From contig JAHDKO010000071.1 of NCBI GenBank assembly GCA_018436855.1, positions 1 through 50,930 of the forward strand: DNA of 50,930 nucleotides. Direction: 5' to 3'. This document shows positions 8,620-18,006 of the stretch, in pieces (position 1 is the first letter of the stretch; each line of letters begins with the position of its first letter). The notes beneath the pieces are model-generated. The model was not told where the DNA came from. It did not search any database and worked only from the letters and a program-made list of their open reading frames with translations. Made by a program: the position numbers and the translations under genes. The stretch is from Deltaproteobacteria bacterium. GTDB taxonomy: Bacteria > Desulfobacterota > Desulfomonilia > UBA1062.

Positions 8620-11600
8620 CTACCGGAACTCGACTCTGAACCGGAAATCGGCACCGAACACCCCTCTGCTGTCCTGAAAACCGTCGATCATGAGGCTCTC
8701 CAGCAGCTTATACTCCGCAATGGCGGTCCTGGTCATCTCACTCCCGGTGGTCTCCAGCGAATACTTCACGGTGAGCCGGCGCGTGAGCTCTTCGCCCACA
8801 ATGATCCTGATGTCGTCCGCAGCCCCCCCTTCAGGGGAGACCGTCTCCAGCTCGAGGATGTCGAGGCCCGTAGTCTCCCGGAGCTCTTCTCCATAGGTGC
8901 CGGCCAGGAGCTCCGCCAGCATGCTGGAAGGGCTCCTGGAAACCGCTCCCACGCCGGTGAGCTCATCAGGGGTTCTGCCCGTGGCCAGCAGGGTGAGGAT
9001 AACGGCGTCCTCTGCCGGCGGATCGGACGCCAGATCGATGTTCAGGTTGTCCATTGGCCCCGAGACGGAGAGAAAGACCATCCAGTCACGTATCTCGCCC
9101 TCGGCCTCGAGATCTACCACAGCCCTGGTCCGGTAGGGATCGATGAACTCCACTACCCCTTCGGTGACCTCGAAGGTCCGCCTCTGGTAGGTGACGGTGC
9201 CCTCGATCACCGAGACCCTGCCCGTGACGACCGGGGTGTTCAGGGTTCCTGTCACGTGCAGGTCAGGGCTCAAGGTGAGCTCGGCCAGATTGTTTTCAAT
9301 CAGGACAGGACCCCGCCTGACAATGGAGACATCGAGCTCCGCGTTGCGCAGATAGGGCAGATCGACGGGCTCACGGCCGATCTGCGCCTCCCGGCCTCCG
9401 CCGAGAATCCTCTGGCCTACCTCGGCCACGAGGTTCAATTGCAGATCCTGATAATAGAGTGCCTCCAGAATTACCACATTCGCCTGCAGCAGGCTGTTGT
9501 CGGGCATGCCGGTGAGGGTTGCCTCGCCCTCGAGCAGGAGATCCATGGTATCGGGTACCACGACGGGCAGCGATCTCATCCGGGCGGTCATGTTCACCCG
9601 GCCGGGCTGGAGATCTTCCAGGTCCATCCGGCCCCGGACCTCGAAAAAGCCGTCGTCGAGCCTGCCCGCCAGATTTTCTATGAGAATTCTCTCCTGGCTG
9701 ATCAGCACATGACCGCGCACCCCGTGGATGAGCTGGTTGTTGAAGGGGACGGGATACCGGATATCTTCGAGAAAGACCTCCCCCTTCACCCGGGGAGACG
9801 GGAGACGTCCCGCGGCATCCACCTCGAAACGGGCCGTGCCGGTAATGTCCGCCAGCTCCGGGTCGAACAGCCCCATGATCTCAAGTGGGATCATGCCCTC
9901 AGCGTGGAAATCCATATCTCCCTGCGGAGCGGCATCGGCCATGATCATCATGCTGCCCTCGCCCGGGAGGTCGATGAATGTCTCCGGAATGACGAGGCTC
10001 CCCTGCCGGTACTCGGCGGTCAGGGATCGGGCGCTCATGAGGTCCCGCTCCCTGAAACCGATGTATGCCCGGGCGATGTGCAGTGACACCTCCAGGCCGG
10101 CCATGTCCGAGACATCGCCGGCGATCTCCACGCTCCCGCTCATGACCCCCCTGAGCTCGGGTCTGCCTGCGATCGCGAGATAGGGCGCCAGTTCGGCATC
10201 CTCGAACAGGGCCTCCAGATCGATGACCCGGGTCTGAAGATCATAGGTGCCGTCAAAGGAAAAATCGTTCTGTCCCCTGATATACGCCACCTGCTCCGCC
10301 AATGTGAGGCTGATCGCGATATCTTGTAGCGCCTGCCCCCTGACGGCCGGGCTCACGATCCGCAGGGTGCCTTCGAGCCCCGGATTTTCCAGGGTTCCGC
10401 TGCCTGAGATGTCGAACACCAGCCTCCCGCCGGTGACCTGGCTCTTCTGAAAGGCCGCGAGGGAGCCGAGCATGATGCCCCGGGTGGACAGGGAAATCTC
10501 GTATTCCATTGGCTCGCTCAGGTCCAGGCTGCCGGAGCCGGTGACGGTCTCGCCCTCGGCCACCGCGGCGGTCAGAGACCTGATCAGCACCTGTCTGCCC
10601 CGGAGATCTCCCGAGGCCCTCAGCTCTTGAACCTCCTGTCCCGCCAGGGTGATCCCGGTTCCGCTCACCCGGAAGGTCCCCCGGGGCTCCCTGAGGCTGC
10701 CGCGGAGCCGGGCATCGTACCGGAGCGTGCCTTCGGCCAGGGGGGTGAACTCCTGCAGGTCGATCTGCTCCCCGGTGATCTCGAACTCGAGCCTGGGATT
10801 GAACTGCACCCTCCGGACCGGTAGAGGCCCTCCTGCCCCGTACCCCGGGGCCGCCTGTACCTTCTTCCCGTCACCGGCCGACAGGTGCTTGGGGGGATCT
10901 TCATCCGGTTCTGGGCGGATGCCTGGCGTTCCGGTTCCGCCTGCCGGGGAATGGAGCACGGCCGGGACGTTCTGCTGCGCATTGGTGAGATTCTCACCCG
11001 CGGGAGAGGACGGCCGCGCCTTGATGTCTTCGCCGGTGAGATCGCCCTGTATGCGTATGTTCCCCAGGTTGACGCCCTGGAAGGTCACCCCCTCTCCGGC
11101 AAGATCGACGCGCACCGAGGGCCCTGCCAGCCTTCCGCCCACGTGCACCTTGCCGTTGAGGGTGCCTCCCATTCCCTCCTGAGCGATCATCCGTTCGATC
11201 CTGGCCGACTCCAGACGGATGTCCAGGTTGACGGGCAGGTCCGGATCTGGGGTCAACCCCTCCTGGAAAAGCCTGACTCCACCCTGCACGGAGAGTGACC
11301 TGCCCGCTCTGTTCATGGACAGCTCGGTGATAGTGAGCATGCCGGTTTCGTCGAGCCTGAGACCGGCCGATACGTCTCCCACCCGGTAATCCTGCCACTG
11401 AAGGCCCTCTCCCGTCAGCGTGCCGGATGCCGCAGGCTTGTTCAGGGTGCCCGAGATCTCGGCCCGGGCCGAGAGCGACCCCTTTGCCTGCAGATCCAGG
11501 GCCGAGGCGAGTCCCTCCACCTGTCGGGCATCCAGACGCACCGCGGCCTGGATTCCGTCCGTGACCAGGTTCAGCCAGCCCCGGATGTCCGCATCGATGG

Positions 11601-12969
11601 TCCCGGTGATATCGCCGGCGGCGGCATAGGTGAGCACCGGATAATCGAGCCCGGCCTCCCCCTTGATGTCGATCTCGCCCATGGGCACCGGAAACTCGGG
11701 CAAGGCGCCTTCCAGATGGAGCGCATAGTCTGAGCTCGCGGTGATATCCGGGGGCAGAACCCCCCTTCCGGCAATCTCCACCCGGCCGGATACGCTGTCT
11801 GGATATGCCTCGGCATCGGTGAGAAACCGGCCGGGATCGATGTTCGTGAGCGTGGAGACGAGGTCGTAGGAAACGGCGTCGAGGCCCGGCTCGCTCTCGA
11901 TGAATCCCCGGGGAAAGGCCTCCCGGAGATCGATTTTCCCGCTGGCCGCGGCCGTACCGGAAGCGATCCTGAGCACGGACTCCCCGATCTCTACGATCCG
12001 GTCATTCAGGGCCATCTCCAGCCGGAGACCATCGATCCGTATGCCCGCGACATCCCCCCCTTCGTACTCCAGGGACGCAGTAGCCTGAGGATTCCCCAGG
12101 GCGCCCCGTGCCGCGGCCCTGCCGGATATCCTCCCGGAATACCGCCTCTTAGGGTCCAGCAGAGACATGAGGCCGGAAAGCTCTCCGCCGTACTCCATCA
12201 CCACATCCACCTTGGGTTCGGTGAGAACTTCCATGGCCTCCCCCTGGACGGACGCCCGGAAGCCGTTGTGAGAGGCCTCGGCGAACAGGGCATCGAGGCT
12301 GCCCTGTTCGTAATCGCCCTCGATCCTCACCCGGGCAAGCTCGAGAGATCGACTGTCCATCCGCACGGATGCCCGTGCCATGGAACCGGTTATGCCTACG
12401 GAAATGCCCTCCAGATCGAGCGAGGCCTGTGCGTCCACGTCTTCCAGGCGCACGGAAGTATTGGTTGCTTCATCGGTGTACTGGAGGAGGCCGTCTTTGA
12501 TGGCGAGCTTCTCGATGATCACGGCGAGACCTTCTCCGGGTTCGTCCTGCGGCTCGGGCTCCTGCGCAGGTGCTTCCTCCACGAAGGCCTGCACCAGATT
12601 GAGCTGCGATCCGTCGCCCGTAGCGACGAGTCTGATATCCGGGCCTTCCAGCGAGATCACCCGGAACACGAGTCGGTTATCCAGCAATGGAAAAAAATCG
12701 AGCTCAATCCGCAGACGATCGCTCGCGAGAATGACATCGCCGCTGGGTCCCAAAAGCGCTGCATCCGCGAGGTCCACCGATTGTCCAAGGAGAGAGACGG
12801 AAACGTCTTCCGCCTGTATCCGGCCCGGGATGAGGGAGTTCACCCTGGCCAGGGCCAGTTCGCCACCCCGGTCGGTCTTGAGGTAGAGATGCAGGCCCGC
12901 TGCCGAAAGGACGACAAGCAGCAGGATCAGAAGAATCAGGGCGGCAAAGATCCGCAAGGCAGCTTTCAT
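8620..12969 (-). CDS. tamB: TamB family (DUF490/AsmA-like) envelope-spanning protein
   Basis: The 1449-residue protein has one N-terminal membrane segment (residues about 5-27, ALRIFAALILLILLLVVLSA). A very long run of repeating beta-strands follows, as in the hydrophobic groove of AsmA-like bridge proteins. The C-terminal TamB domain is clear: VIEGTVTYQRRTFEVTEG, VEFIDPYRTRAVVDLEA, WMVFLSVSGPMDNLNIDL and ILTLLATGRTPDELTG. Such proteins span the periplasm, anchored inside and contacting an Omp85 partner outside; phospholipid transport and barrel assembly have both been proposed. A proline/charge-rich, low-complexity segment (about residues 660-720) interrupts the strands and may be a flexible linker. 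The stop codon is 15 bases before the Omp85 start, strongly suggesting translational coupling of the pair. Confidence 0.93.
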   Translation of the reverse strand: MKAALRIFAALILLILLLVVLSAAGLHLYLKTDRGGELALARVNSLIPGRIQAEDVSVSLLGQSVDLADAALLGPSGDVILASDRLRIELDFFPLLDNRLVFRVISLEGPDIRLVATGDGSQLNLVQAFVEEAPAQEPEPQDEPGEGLAVIIEKLAIKDGLLQYTDEATNTSVRLEDVDAQASLDLEGISVGITGSMARASVRMDSRSLELARVRIEGDYEQGSLDALFAEASHNGFRASVQGEAMEVLTEPKVDVVMEYGGELSGLMSLLDPKRRYSGRISGRAAARGALGNPQATASLEYEGGDVAGIRIDGLRLEMALNDRIVEIGESVLRIASGTAAASGKIDLREAFPRGFIESEPGLDAVSYDLVSTLTNIDPGRFLTDAEAYPDSVSGRVEIAGRGVLPPDITASSDYALHLEGALPEFPVPMGEIDIKGEAGLDYPVLTYAAAGDITGTIDADIRGWLNLVTDGIQAAVRLDARQVEGLASALDLQAKGSLSARAEISGTLNKPAASGTLTGEGLQWQDYRVGDVSAGLRLDETGMLTITELSMNRAGRSLSVQGGVRLFQEGLTPDPDLPVNLDIRLESARIERMIAQEGMGGTLNGKVHVGGRLAGPSVRVDLAGEGVTFQGVNLGNIRIQGDLTGEDIKARPSSPAGENLTNAQQNVPAVLHSPAGGTGTPGIRPEPDEDPPKHLSAGDGKKVQAAPGYGAGGPLPVRRVQFNPRLEFEITGEQIDLQEFTPLAEGTLRYDARLRGSLREPRGTFRVSGTGITLAGQEVQELRASGDLRGRQVLIRSLTAAVAEGETVTGSGSLDLSEPMEYEISLSTRGIMLGSLAAFQKSQVTGGRLVFDISGSGTLENPGLEGTLRIVSPAVRGQALQDIAISLTLAEQVAYIRGQNDFSFDGTYDLQTRVIDLEALFEDAELAPYLAIAGRPELRGVMSGSVEIAGDVSDMAGLEVSLHIARAYIGFRERDLMSARSLTAEYRQGSLVIPETFIDLPGEGSMMIMADAAPQGDMDFHAEGMIPLEIMGLFDPELADITGTARFEVDAAGRLPSPRVKGEVFLEDIRYPVPFNNQLIHGVRGHVLISQERILIENLAGRLDDGFFEVRGRMDLEDLQPGRVNMTARMRSLPVVVPDTMDLLLEGEATLTGMPDNSLLQANVVILEALYYQDLQLNLVAEVGQRILGGGREAQIGREPVDLPYLRNAELDVSIVRRGPVLIENNLAELTLSPDLHVTGTLNTPVVTGRVSVIEGTVTYQRRTFEVTEGVVEFIDPYRTRAVVDLEAEGEIRDWMVFLSVSGPMDNLNIDLASDPPAEDAVILTLLATGRTPDELTGVGAVSRSPSSMLAELLAGTYGEELRETTGLDILELETVSPEGGAADDIRIIVGEELTRRLTVKYSLETTGSEMTRTAIAEYKLLESLMIDGFQDSRGVFGADFRFRVEFR

Positions 12970-13189
12970 GGCCGGGTTTCTTCCCCTTGAGTTTACCTGC
13001 TATCTATCATAAATAATAGGCATATCATTCCATCCCACACGGTGTGCCCGTTTTCCCGGCCCGGATGTCTTTCCGGGGCACGTTCCCATCTCCCCCCATT
13101 CACGGGGTGCTCAGACGTCAGTGGATAAATAACAACGAGAGCTTTTCCGGTCATATGCGCGGTGGGCCGGCTATCTGCGGTCATGCACC

Positions 13190-14176
13190 TCACGCCGGTA
13201 CAGACATCCAGCCTCTCCCGACAATGAACGCGGCGTACAGCGCCAGGAGCAGGATCCCTTCTGGACGGGTTATGGTGCGCCGCCCGCTGGCTGCAATGGG
13301 CAGGAGCATGAGCGAGAGGACGGCCGCGGCCAGGAGATCCAGAAGCCCCTGGGGAGGAATGGGGACGGGCCTGATCCAGGCGGTTATCCCCATAATGAAG
13401 AGCAGGTTGAAGATGTTGGACCCCACCACATTGCCGATCGCGAGGTCGCTCTGGGACCTCGCCGCTGCTATGAAGGTGGCCACGAGCTCGGGCAGGCTGG
13501 TGCCCAAGGCCACGAGGAAGAGCCCGATAAAAGCCTCGGAGAAATGCAGGGCCCGGGCGACTCCGGCGGCCGAGTTCACGGTGAGCCTTCCCGCGAGGAC
13601 GAGCAGCACGAGCCCGGCTATCGTCATGGCGATGGGGACCCATGCACTGCGGTCTCGTTTCACCCCGGCGGTCTCCGACGACTCCTCGAGATAGGGGTCG
13701 GGTTTCTTGTATCTGAGGGCATCGGCGACATTGTAAAAAATGAACACGCAGAAGAAGAGCAGCAGCAGGAGGGCATCCGAACGGTCGAACACCCCGGGTC
13801 CCGCGCGCAGCACGAAGTCGAACCCCATGACGAGCGCGGCCGCGGTGGCCAACAGCATCATGGGGATCTCGCGCACGATCACCGCACTGTTCACCTGGAT
13901 CGGTTTCAGAACAGCGGCAATGCCCAGAATGAGCCCAATGTTGGCGATGTTGGAGCCGATTATGTTCCCGAAGCACAGATCTGTGCTGCCCTTCAGTGCG
14001 GCAGCCACATTGACCGCCAGCTCCGGGGCGCTGGTGCCGAAGGCGACGATTGTGAGCCCGATGATCAGGGGTGATATCCCGAGGATGCCGGCCAGCGACG
14101 ACGCCCCCCTCACCAGGAGATCTCCTCCGGCTATCAGGAGCGCGATGCCGATAACCAGCAGTACCGCATCAATCAT
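13190..14176 (-). CDS. CaCA-family Na+/Ca2+ (cation) antiporter, YrbG-like
   Basis: This is an integral inner-membrane exchanger of about 328 residues. Both alpha-repeats of the calcium/cation antiporter family are intact. The first contains VAFGTSAPELAVNVAAAL and FGNIIGSNIANI, the second LVALGTSLPELVATFIAA and IGNVVGSNIFN; the GTSxPE glutamates are the ion ligands. About ten hydrophobic segments are separated by a charged central loop (RYKKPDPYLEESSE). The start at 14176 (MIDAVLLVIG) is preferred because it leads directly into the first membrane helix. An in-frame start 54 bases upstream (14230) would add a non-helical tail and cannot be excluded. CorA is encoded upstream on the same strand, 81 bases away, making a small metal-ion transport pair. 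Confidence 0.92.
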   Translation of the reverse strand: MIDAVLLVIGIALLIAGGDLLVRGASSLAGILGISPLIIGLTIVAFGTSAPELAVNVAAALKGSTDLCFGNIIGSNIANIGLILGIAAVLKPIQVNSAVIVREIPMMLLATAAALVMGFDFVLRAGPGVFDRSDALLLLLFFCVFIFYNVADALRYKKPDPYLEESSETAGVKRDRSAWVPIAMTIAGLVLLVLAGRLTVNSAAGVARALHFSEAFIGLFLVALGTSLPELVATFIAAARSQSDLAIGNVVGSNIFNLLFIMGITAWIRPVPIPPQGLLDLLAAAVLSLMLLPIAASGRRTITRPEGILLLALYAAFIVGRGWMSVPA

Positions 14177-14257
14177 AAAGAACCATCCTATTCCGATATC
14201 CAGGTATCCCGAGCCGCCGTGCCCGTTCACCTGATCTGCGGGATCGATCCGAGTGTT

Positions 14258-15325
14258 TCACAGCCACTTCTTTTTTCTGAAAAACACGAGCAGCGACACC
14301 CCCATGCCGATCATGACCATCCACAACACAGGATACGACCACCGCCAGTGGAGCTCGGGCATGTAGTCGAAATTCATCCCGTACACCCCCACCAGGAAGG
14401 TGAGCGGGATGAACAGGGAAGCGAACACGGTGAGCACCTTCATGACCTCGTTCATCCTGTTGCTCATGCTCGAGAGATAGATGTCCGTCATCCCGGAAAG
14501 CACATCCCGAAGGGTCTCGAGGGAATCCATAATCTGGATAGTGTGATCGTAGACATCGCGGAAGTAGACGCCGGTTTCCGGCTTCACCAGGCCCGACACG
14601 CCCCGATCCAGGTAGCTGAGAATGTCCCGCAGGGGGAAGATGGATTTCCGCAGGAAGAGATCCTCGTTCTTCAGGCGGTGTATGACATTGATCGTCTCTT
14701 TTTCGGGCCTGTTCAGGAGCGTCTCTTCGATATCGTCCACCTGCTCTCCGAGAAACTCGACGAGCGTGAAATAATTGTCCACGATCGCATCCATGAGCCG
14801 GTAGGCCAGGTAATCCGCACCCTGTGTTCTCAATCTGCCGGCAGCGGAGACGATCCTCTGCCGGATGGAGTCGAACACATCGCCTTCCCTCTCCTGGAAC
14901 GAGATGATATACTTCTCGGAGAAAATCAGGCTCACATGCTCGGAGACGATCTTCCGGTCATCGTCACGGTCCTGATAGAGCATCTTGAGCACTATGAAGA
15001 CATAGGATCCGAAGCCCTCGATCTTTGATCTGCTCGCGGTATTCACGATGTCTTCGAGAAAAAGGGGATGGAACCCGAAGTATGCGCCGAGCTGCTCGAT
15101 GAGCCGGATGTCGTGCAGCCCGTCGATGTTGATCCAGCTCACGGTCGGTGTATCACGAAAGCGGAAGGCCTCCCGGATGTCGTGGATCTCGTATTCGGAG
15201 GCCTGATCTCTGTCGTAATCCAGCACCCTGACCCGAACCCTCCCCGGCTTCCGCTCGCCGATATGAACAACGGTGCCGGGCGGCAGGCCGGCCTTCCCTG
15301 ATACTTTCTTCACATAGCGCGCCAT
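14258..15325 (-). CDS. corA: CorA-type Mg2+/Co2+ transporter
   Basis: The protein has 355 residues from ATG 15325, which has GGGAGG 6 bases upstream. The soluble N-terminal alpha/beta domain and the long coiled-coil helix (about 140-290) are followed by two C-terminal membrane helices. The signature YGMNFDYMPEL sits between them and forms the periplasmic entry loop. The very C-terminus is basic (FFRKKKWL), as usual for the cytoplasmic tail. It is expected to form a pentameric channel for magnesium, driven by membrane potential. It looks complete. The Na+/Ca2+ exchanger gene follows on the same strand. Confidence 0.95.
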   Translation of the reverse strand: MARYVKKVSGKAGLPPGTVVHIGERKPGRVRVRVLDYDRDQASEYEIHDIREAFRFRDTPTVSWINIDGLHDIRLIEQLGAYFGFHPLFLEDIVNTASRSKIEGFGSYVFIVLKMLYQDRDDDRKIVSEHVSLIFSEKYIISFQEREGDVFDSIRQRIVSAAGRLRTQGADYLAYRLMDAIVDNYFTLVEFLGEQVDDIEETLLNRPEKETINVIHRLKNEDLFLRKSIFPLRDILSYLDRGVSGLVKPETGVYFRDVYDHTIQIMDSLETLRDVLSGMTDIYLSSMSNRMNEVMKVLTVFASLFIPLTFLVGVYGMNFDYMPELHWRWSYPVLWMVMIGMGVSLLVFFRKKKWL

Positions 15326-15467
15326 GGGAAACCTCCCTTTCACCCCATTATAGTACAGATGAAACATGATGCAACGTCAATGGGTTGTCAAAGGGATTTT
15401 CCCTTAAAGGTCGTAAACGGGCGGGCCGTATATCTCTCCAGCCATGCCGGCTTCCGCGGCCTTTGGT

Positions 15468-16106
15468 TCACGCCATGTGTCCGGCGAACCACCTCCCGGC
15501 GAGATCGGCCACGATGTCCAGCTTGCCCGGTTCCTCGAAGAGATGTCCGGCTCCCGGTACGATCTGCAGATCTTTCTCTGCGGTCAGCGCGTTGAAGGCC
15601 TGCCTGTTGAGGTCGATCACCATGGTGTCGTCGCCCCCCACGATGAGCAGCGTGGGCGAGCGCACCTCGGGCAGAATGTCCATGACCATATCCGGTCTCC
15701 CGCCCCGGGAAACCACTGCCCTGATATCCTCATCGATGGAAACACCGGCCTTCAAAGCCGCTGCAGATCCGGTGCTCGCCCCGAAAAACCCGATCGGCAT
15801 CCCCTGTGCGGCCGTATTGCCGCTGACCCAGACGGTCGCCTCCGCCATGCGCGCCGAAATGAGGTCGATATCGAACCGGTTGCTGTAGATCATGTCCTCC
15901 TCTTCTGTGAGGAGGTCGAAGAGGAGCGTTCCCAGTCCATTGTGCTGAAGGAGTTTCGCGACATAGGTGTTTCTCGGGCTCAACCTGCTGCTTCCGGCCC
16001 CGTGAGCGAATATGACGAGCCCCAGGGCGCCCTCGGGTATGGACAGCTGCCCCCCCAGCAAAACCCCTCCACCAGCGGGGATACGGAGGAACTCTTGCAC
16101 TGGCAT
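15468..16106 (-). CDS. Alpha/beta hydrolase, dienelactone-hydrolase-like
   Basis: The start at ATG 16106 (MPVQEFLRIPAGG) is supported by GGGAGGA 6 bases upstream; the protein is then 212 residues. The fold is shown by the oxyanion segment VIFAHGAGSSRLSP, the nucleophile elbow GFFGASTGSAAAL (GxSxG), the acid in LLIVGGDDTMVIDL and the histidine in VPGAGHLFEEPGKL. The HGAGSSRxSPRN sequence is typical of small hydrolases often found fused or adjacent to phosphoribosyltransferases. The substrate is unknown. Upstream, the strand continues with small unknown genes but 148 bases separate them. Confidence 0.88.
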   Translation of the reverse strand: MPVQEFLRIPAGGGVLLGGQLSIPEGALGLVIFAHGAGSSRLSPRNTYVAKLLQHNGLGTLLFDLLTEEEDMIYSNRFDIDLISARMAEATVWVSGNTAAQGMPIGFFGASTGSAAALKAGVSIDEDIRAVVSRGGRPDMVMDILPEVRSPTLLIVGGDDTMVIDLNRQAFNALTAEKDLQIVPGAGHLFEEPGKLDIVADLAGRWFAGHMA

Positions 16107-16253
16107 GGTCTTCCTCCCTTTTGCGGTTTGTCGTTGAGGCGCTTTAAGAGGTAATAATGGAACGGCGCATGAGGTGAACAAGTCTTCTGCCGGGGCCGCA
16201 CACAAGATCCGCGGCGCGACGGGCACTGCCGTGCCCCTTTAAGGGAGATGTGA

Positions 16254-16523
16254 TCAGACCCAGAATATGTTCTTTTCGCCCCGGTTTTTCTTTTCTTCGT
16301 ACATCTTCTCGGCTTCCTGCCTGCTGAGGATCTTGTCCGGAGAGCTCAAAATCAGGTAGCAGCCGCACTCCGGATTGGGGCATCCTGCCCGCACCCACTT
16401 GAAAACCCGTGCGGCCCGTTCCACCACGGGTTTGATGTCGGACCAGAAGATTTCACTCTTGCACCCTTCGCACTCAAAGAAGTAAACAACACCGGTGCCT
16501 TGTGTTTCCTTTTCATGTTCCAT
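16254..16523 (-). CDS. Small putative zinc-ribbon protein, unknown function (paralog A)
   Basis: The predicted protein has 89 residues from ATG 16523, preceded by AAGGGG about 11 bases upstream. It carries two cysteine pairs, FFECEGCKSE near the N-terminus and GCPNPECGCYL in the middle, so a structural zinc site is plausible. The charged, helical C-terminus ends KNIFWV. A second gene at 16732-16968 shares the layout: an N-terminal GC(K/Q)xxxF strand, the CPNPxC motif and a C-terminal IFW. I do not recognise the family. It may be a cytoplasmic nucleic-acid or protein-binding module, but that is not shown. Confidence 0.6.
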   Translation of the reverse strand: MEHEKETQGTGVVYFFECEGCKSEIFWSDIKPVVERAARVFKWVRAGCPNPECGCYLILSSPDKILSRQEAEKMYEEKKNRGEKNIFWV

Positions 16524-16731
16524 TGAAGCATACCCCTTTCTCAGGATCACTCTTGTGTTCGAAACACACCGTAAAGAAAGATCGGTTCGAGGTCAATAGA
16601 CATTACCGGGTGTTATCCGGGCCAGCTCGAGTCTATCCGGCCCTCTGCAGCAGGCCCTAAGGGGCAGGGCGATAAAAGCACGTTCCTTCACGCCGCCCAG
16701 GCCGGTTCTCCCGGCATGCGGCGGACCCGCT

Positions 16732-16968
16732 TCACGTCTGCCAGAAGATCCTTCCGATCTCGTTGTTGGTGAGCTTGATATACTCCCGACGCGCCTTGTC
16801 CATGGAGGTGAACAGAGTCTCGGGAAACAGAGACACGGTACGGTTACAATGCGGATTGGGACACCGTCCACGGTACTTGAAGGGAGTGGAGGAACCATCG
16901 AACCGGGCAAAAAATTTCGTCTGGCAGCCCTGGTGGTCGAACAAAGCGATCTTTCTCTTTCTTCTCAT
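16732..16968 (-). CDS. Small putative zinc-ribbon protein, unknown function (paralog B)
   Basis: The protein has 78 residues with an excellent ribosome-binding site (AGGAGG 7 bases before ATG 16968). It starts with basic residues MRRKRKIALF and contains DHQGCQTKFF, then RCPNPHCNRTVSLF and a C-terminal EIGRIFWQT. The CPNPxC core and the IFW ending are shared with the neighbour at 16254-16523, so the two look like an old duplication. Only three cysteines and two histidines are available for metal binding. Function is unknown. Confidence 0.62.
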   Translation of the reverse strand: MRRKRKIALFDHQGCQTKFFARFDGSSTPFKYRGRCPNPHCNRTVSLFPETLFTSMDKARREYIKLTNNEIGRIFWQT

Positions 16969-17165
16969 CTACCGCCTCCTGTCATCAATGGTGAACCCGG
17001 CAACAGGACTCCCGTTCTCCCGGCAGCAGACATGCCGTGCCGGGGGCAACCAGACCTGCAGTCCGGATCATTGCAGCCGTGTCGGGTTCGGTTGGACGAT
17101 CATCATCTGTTTTACGTACAATAGTAATACCCGGGGCTGCTCAGTCAAGGCAGGGCACGATATTA

Positions 17166-17492
17166 TCAGGGGTTTCTCTTCAGGAAGAAGAAGTGTTTAT
17201 CGATGGTCTCGAAATTTCCGGTCTCTTCGCACCAGCTCAGGGCCTCCTGCTCGGTGAGGGGCCGTATCGCGGAGCCGCCGTACCATGTTTCAGCATCGGG
17301 AGATGAGTGATACCGGGAGAACAGGCCCCCTTCGGAAAGGATGAAGTAATTGCCCTTTGCGGTCTTGTAGAGGGTTTCGACCTCGCGCACGAACATTGCC
17401 GGCTCTTCGCCCGGTATCCATTGCGCCAGCATCTCGGAGGTGCGTGGACTGTACTCATGCTCGTCATATTCCGGGAGAAAGGTCTCTTTCAT
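17166..17492 (-). CDS. Conserved small protein of unknown function (GNYFILSEGGLFSR family, copy 1)
   Basis: The protein has 108 residues from ATG 17492; no strong ribosome-binding site is seen. The core VETLYKTAKGNYFILSEGG, then LFSRYHSSP, ETWYGGSAIRPLTEQEAL and SWCEETGNFE is shared almost word for word with the gene at 19251-19547. The two proteins are about half identical over 90 residues. Strong conservation of the aromatic and glycine-rich core shows that this is a real coding sequence. The pattern suggests a compact beta-rich domain in the cytoplasm. I cannot name a function; the copy 1.8 kb away suggests duplication within an accessory region. Confidence 0.68.
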   Translation of the reverse strand: MKETFLPEYDEHEYSPRTSEMLAQWIPGEEPAMFVREVETLYKTAKGNYFILSEGGLFSRYHSSPDAETWYGGSAIRPLTEQEALSWCEETGNFETIDKHFFFLKRNP

Positions 17493-17619
17493 CAATTATT
17501 GGTTCTGCCATACCCGGACCCGGGAAACAATGGTATTCTCGACAGCATACCGGCGGTGGAGGCGTCGGGAAAACATCCAACTCGGTCGTGCCGGCGTGCG
17601 GTAAGGGCCGGGGAATTAT

Positions 17620-17664
17620 CCGCCGCCTTGGGCAGGCGGTGATTTCCCGCCGCCCTCATGCAGG
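17620..17664. repeat. Two adjacent GC-rich palindromes (CCGCC...GGCGG type)
   Basis: Two short palindromes lie back to back: CCGCC-ttgggca-GGCGG and CCGCC-ctcatgca-GGCGG. The same core, CCGCCTGC-N4-GCAGGCGG, occurs at 4591-4610, so they may be members of a REP-like intergenic family. Confidence 0.4.
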
Positions 17665-17702
17665 CGGGGGCATCCGGACTGCCGGGTGAGCACGCAGTCA
17701 GC

Positions 17703-17750
17703 GGGCTGACAGAGACCGGGAGCGAGTCCCCGGTTGCGAGCAGTCAGCCC
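17703..17750 (-). other. Nested hairpin immediately downstream of the gene at 17752
   Basis: GGGCTGAC (17703-17710) pairs with GTCAGCCC (17743-17750), enclosing a second stem ACCGGG / CCCGGT (17715-17720, 17729-17734). It abuts the stop codon of the minus-strand gene at 17752 and could protect or terminate that transcript. No minus-strand T-run follows, so an intrinsic terminator is not proven. Confidence 0.4.
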
Positions 17751-17751
17751 T

Positions 17752-18006
17752 TTATTCCACCCGCAGGCAGATCATGGTGTAGTTCTTCCGGGGTCCTATC
17801 GTGGGGTGAAGAAACTGCAGCCCTGCCTCTTCGGGCGTGAACCCTGCCTGCTCACAAATGTTCTTGGCGTTTTCGCGTGCCCGGAAAATAACCCAGTAGA
17901 GCTCTTCCTGGAGATCGATCAAAGATTTATCAGATGTGTCCCTGAAGCGCATACCCTGATTCATCTTACCGACCGTCTTTCTCATAGTGTTCATCACTCC
18001 CGTCAT
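17752..18006 (-). CDS. Small protein of unknown function
   Basis: The 84-residue protein starts at ATG 18006, overlapping the stop of the upstream gene by four bases (ATGA), which argues for translational coupling. The N-terminus is basic and methionine-rich (MTGVMNTMRKTVGKMNQGMRF) and the centre is helical (SLIDLQEELYWVIFRARENAKNI). A single cysteine sits in the helix and another near the C-terminus (MICLRVE). The first methionine may be followed by alternative starts at residues 5 or 8. I do not recognise a family. Confidence 0.5.
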   Translation of the reverse strand: MTGVMNTMRKTVGKMNQGMRFRDTSDKSLIDLQEELYWVIFRARENAKNICEQAGFTPEEAGLQFLHPTIGPRKNYTMICLRVE

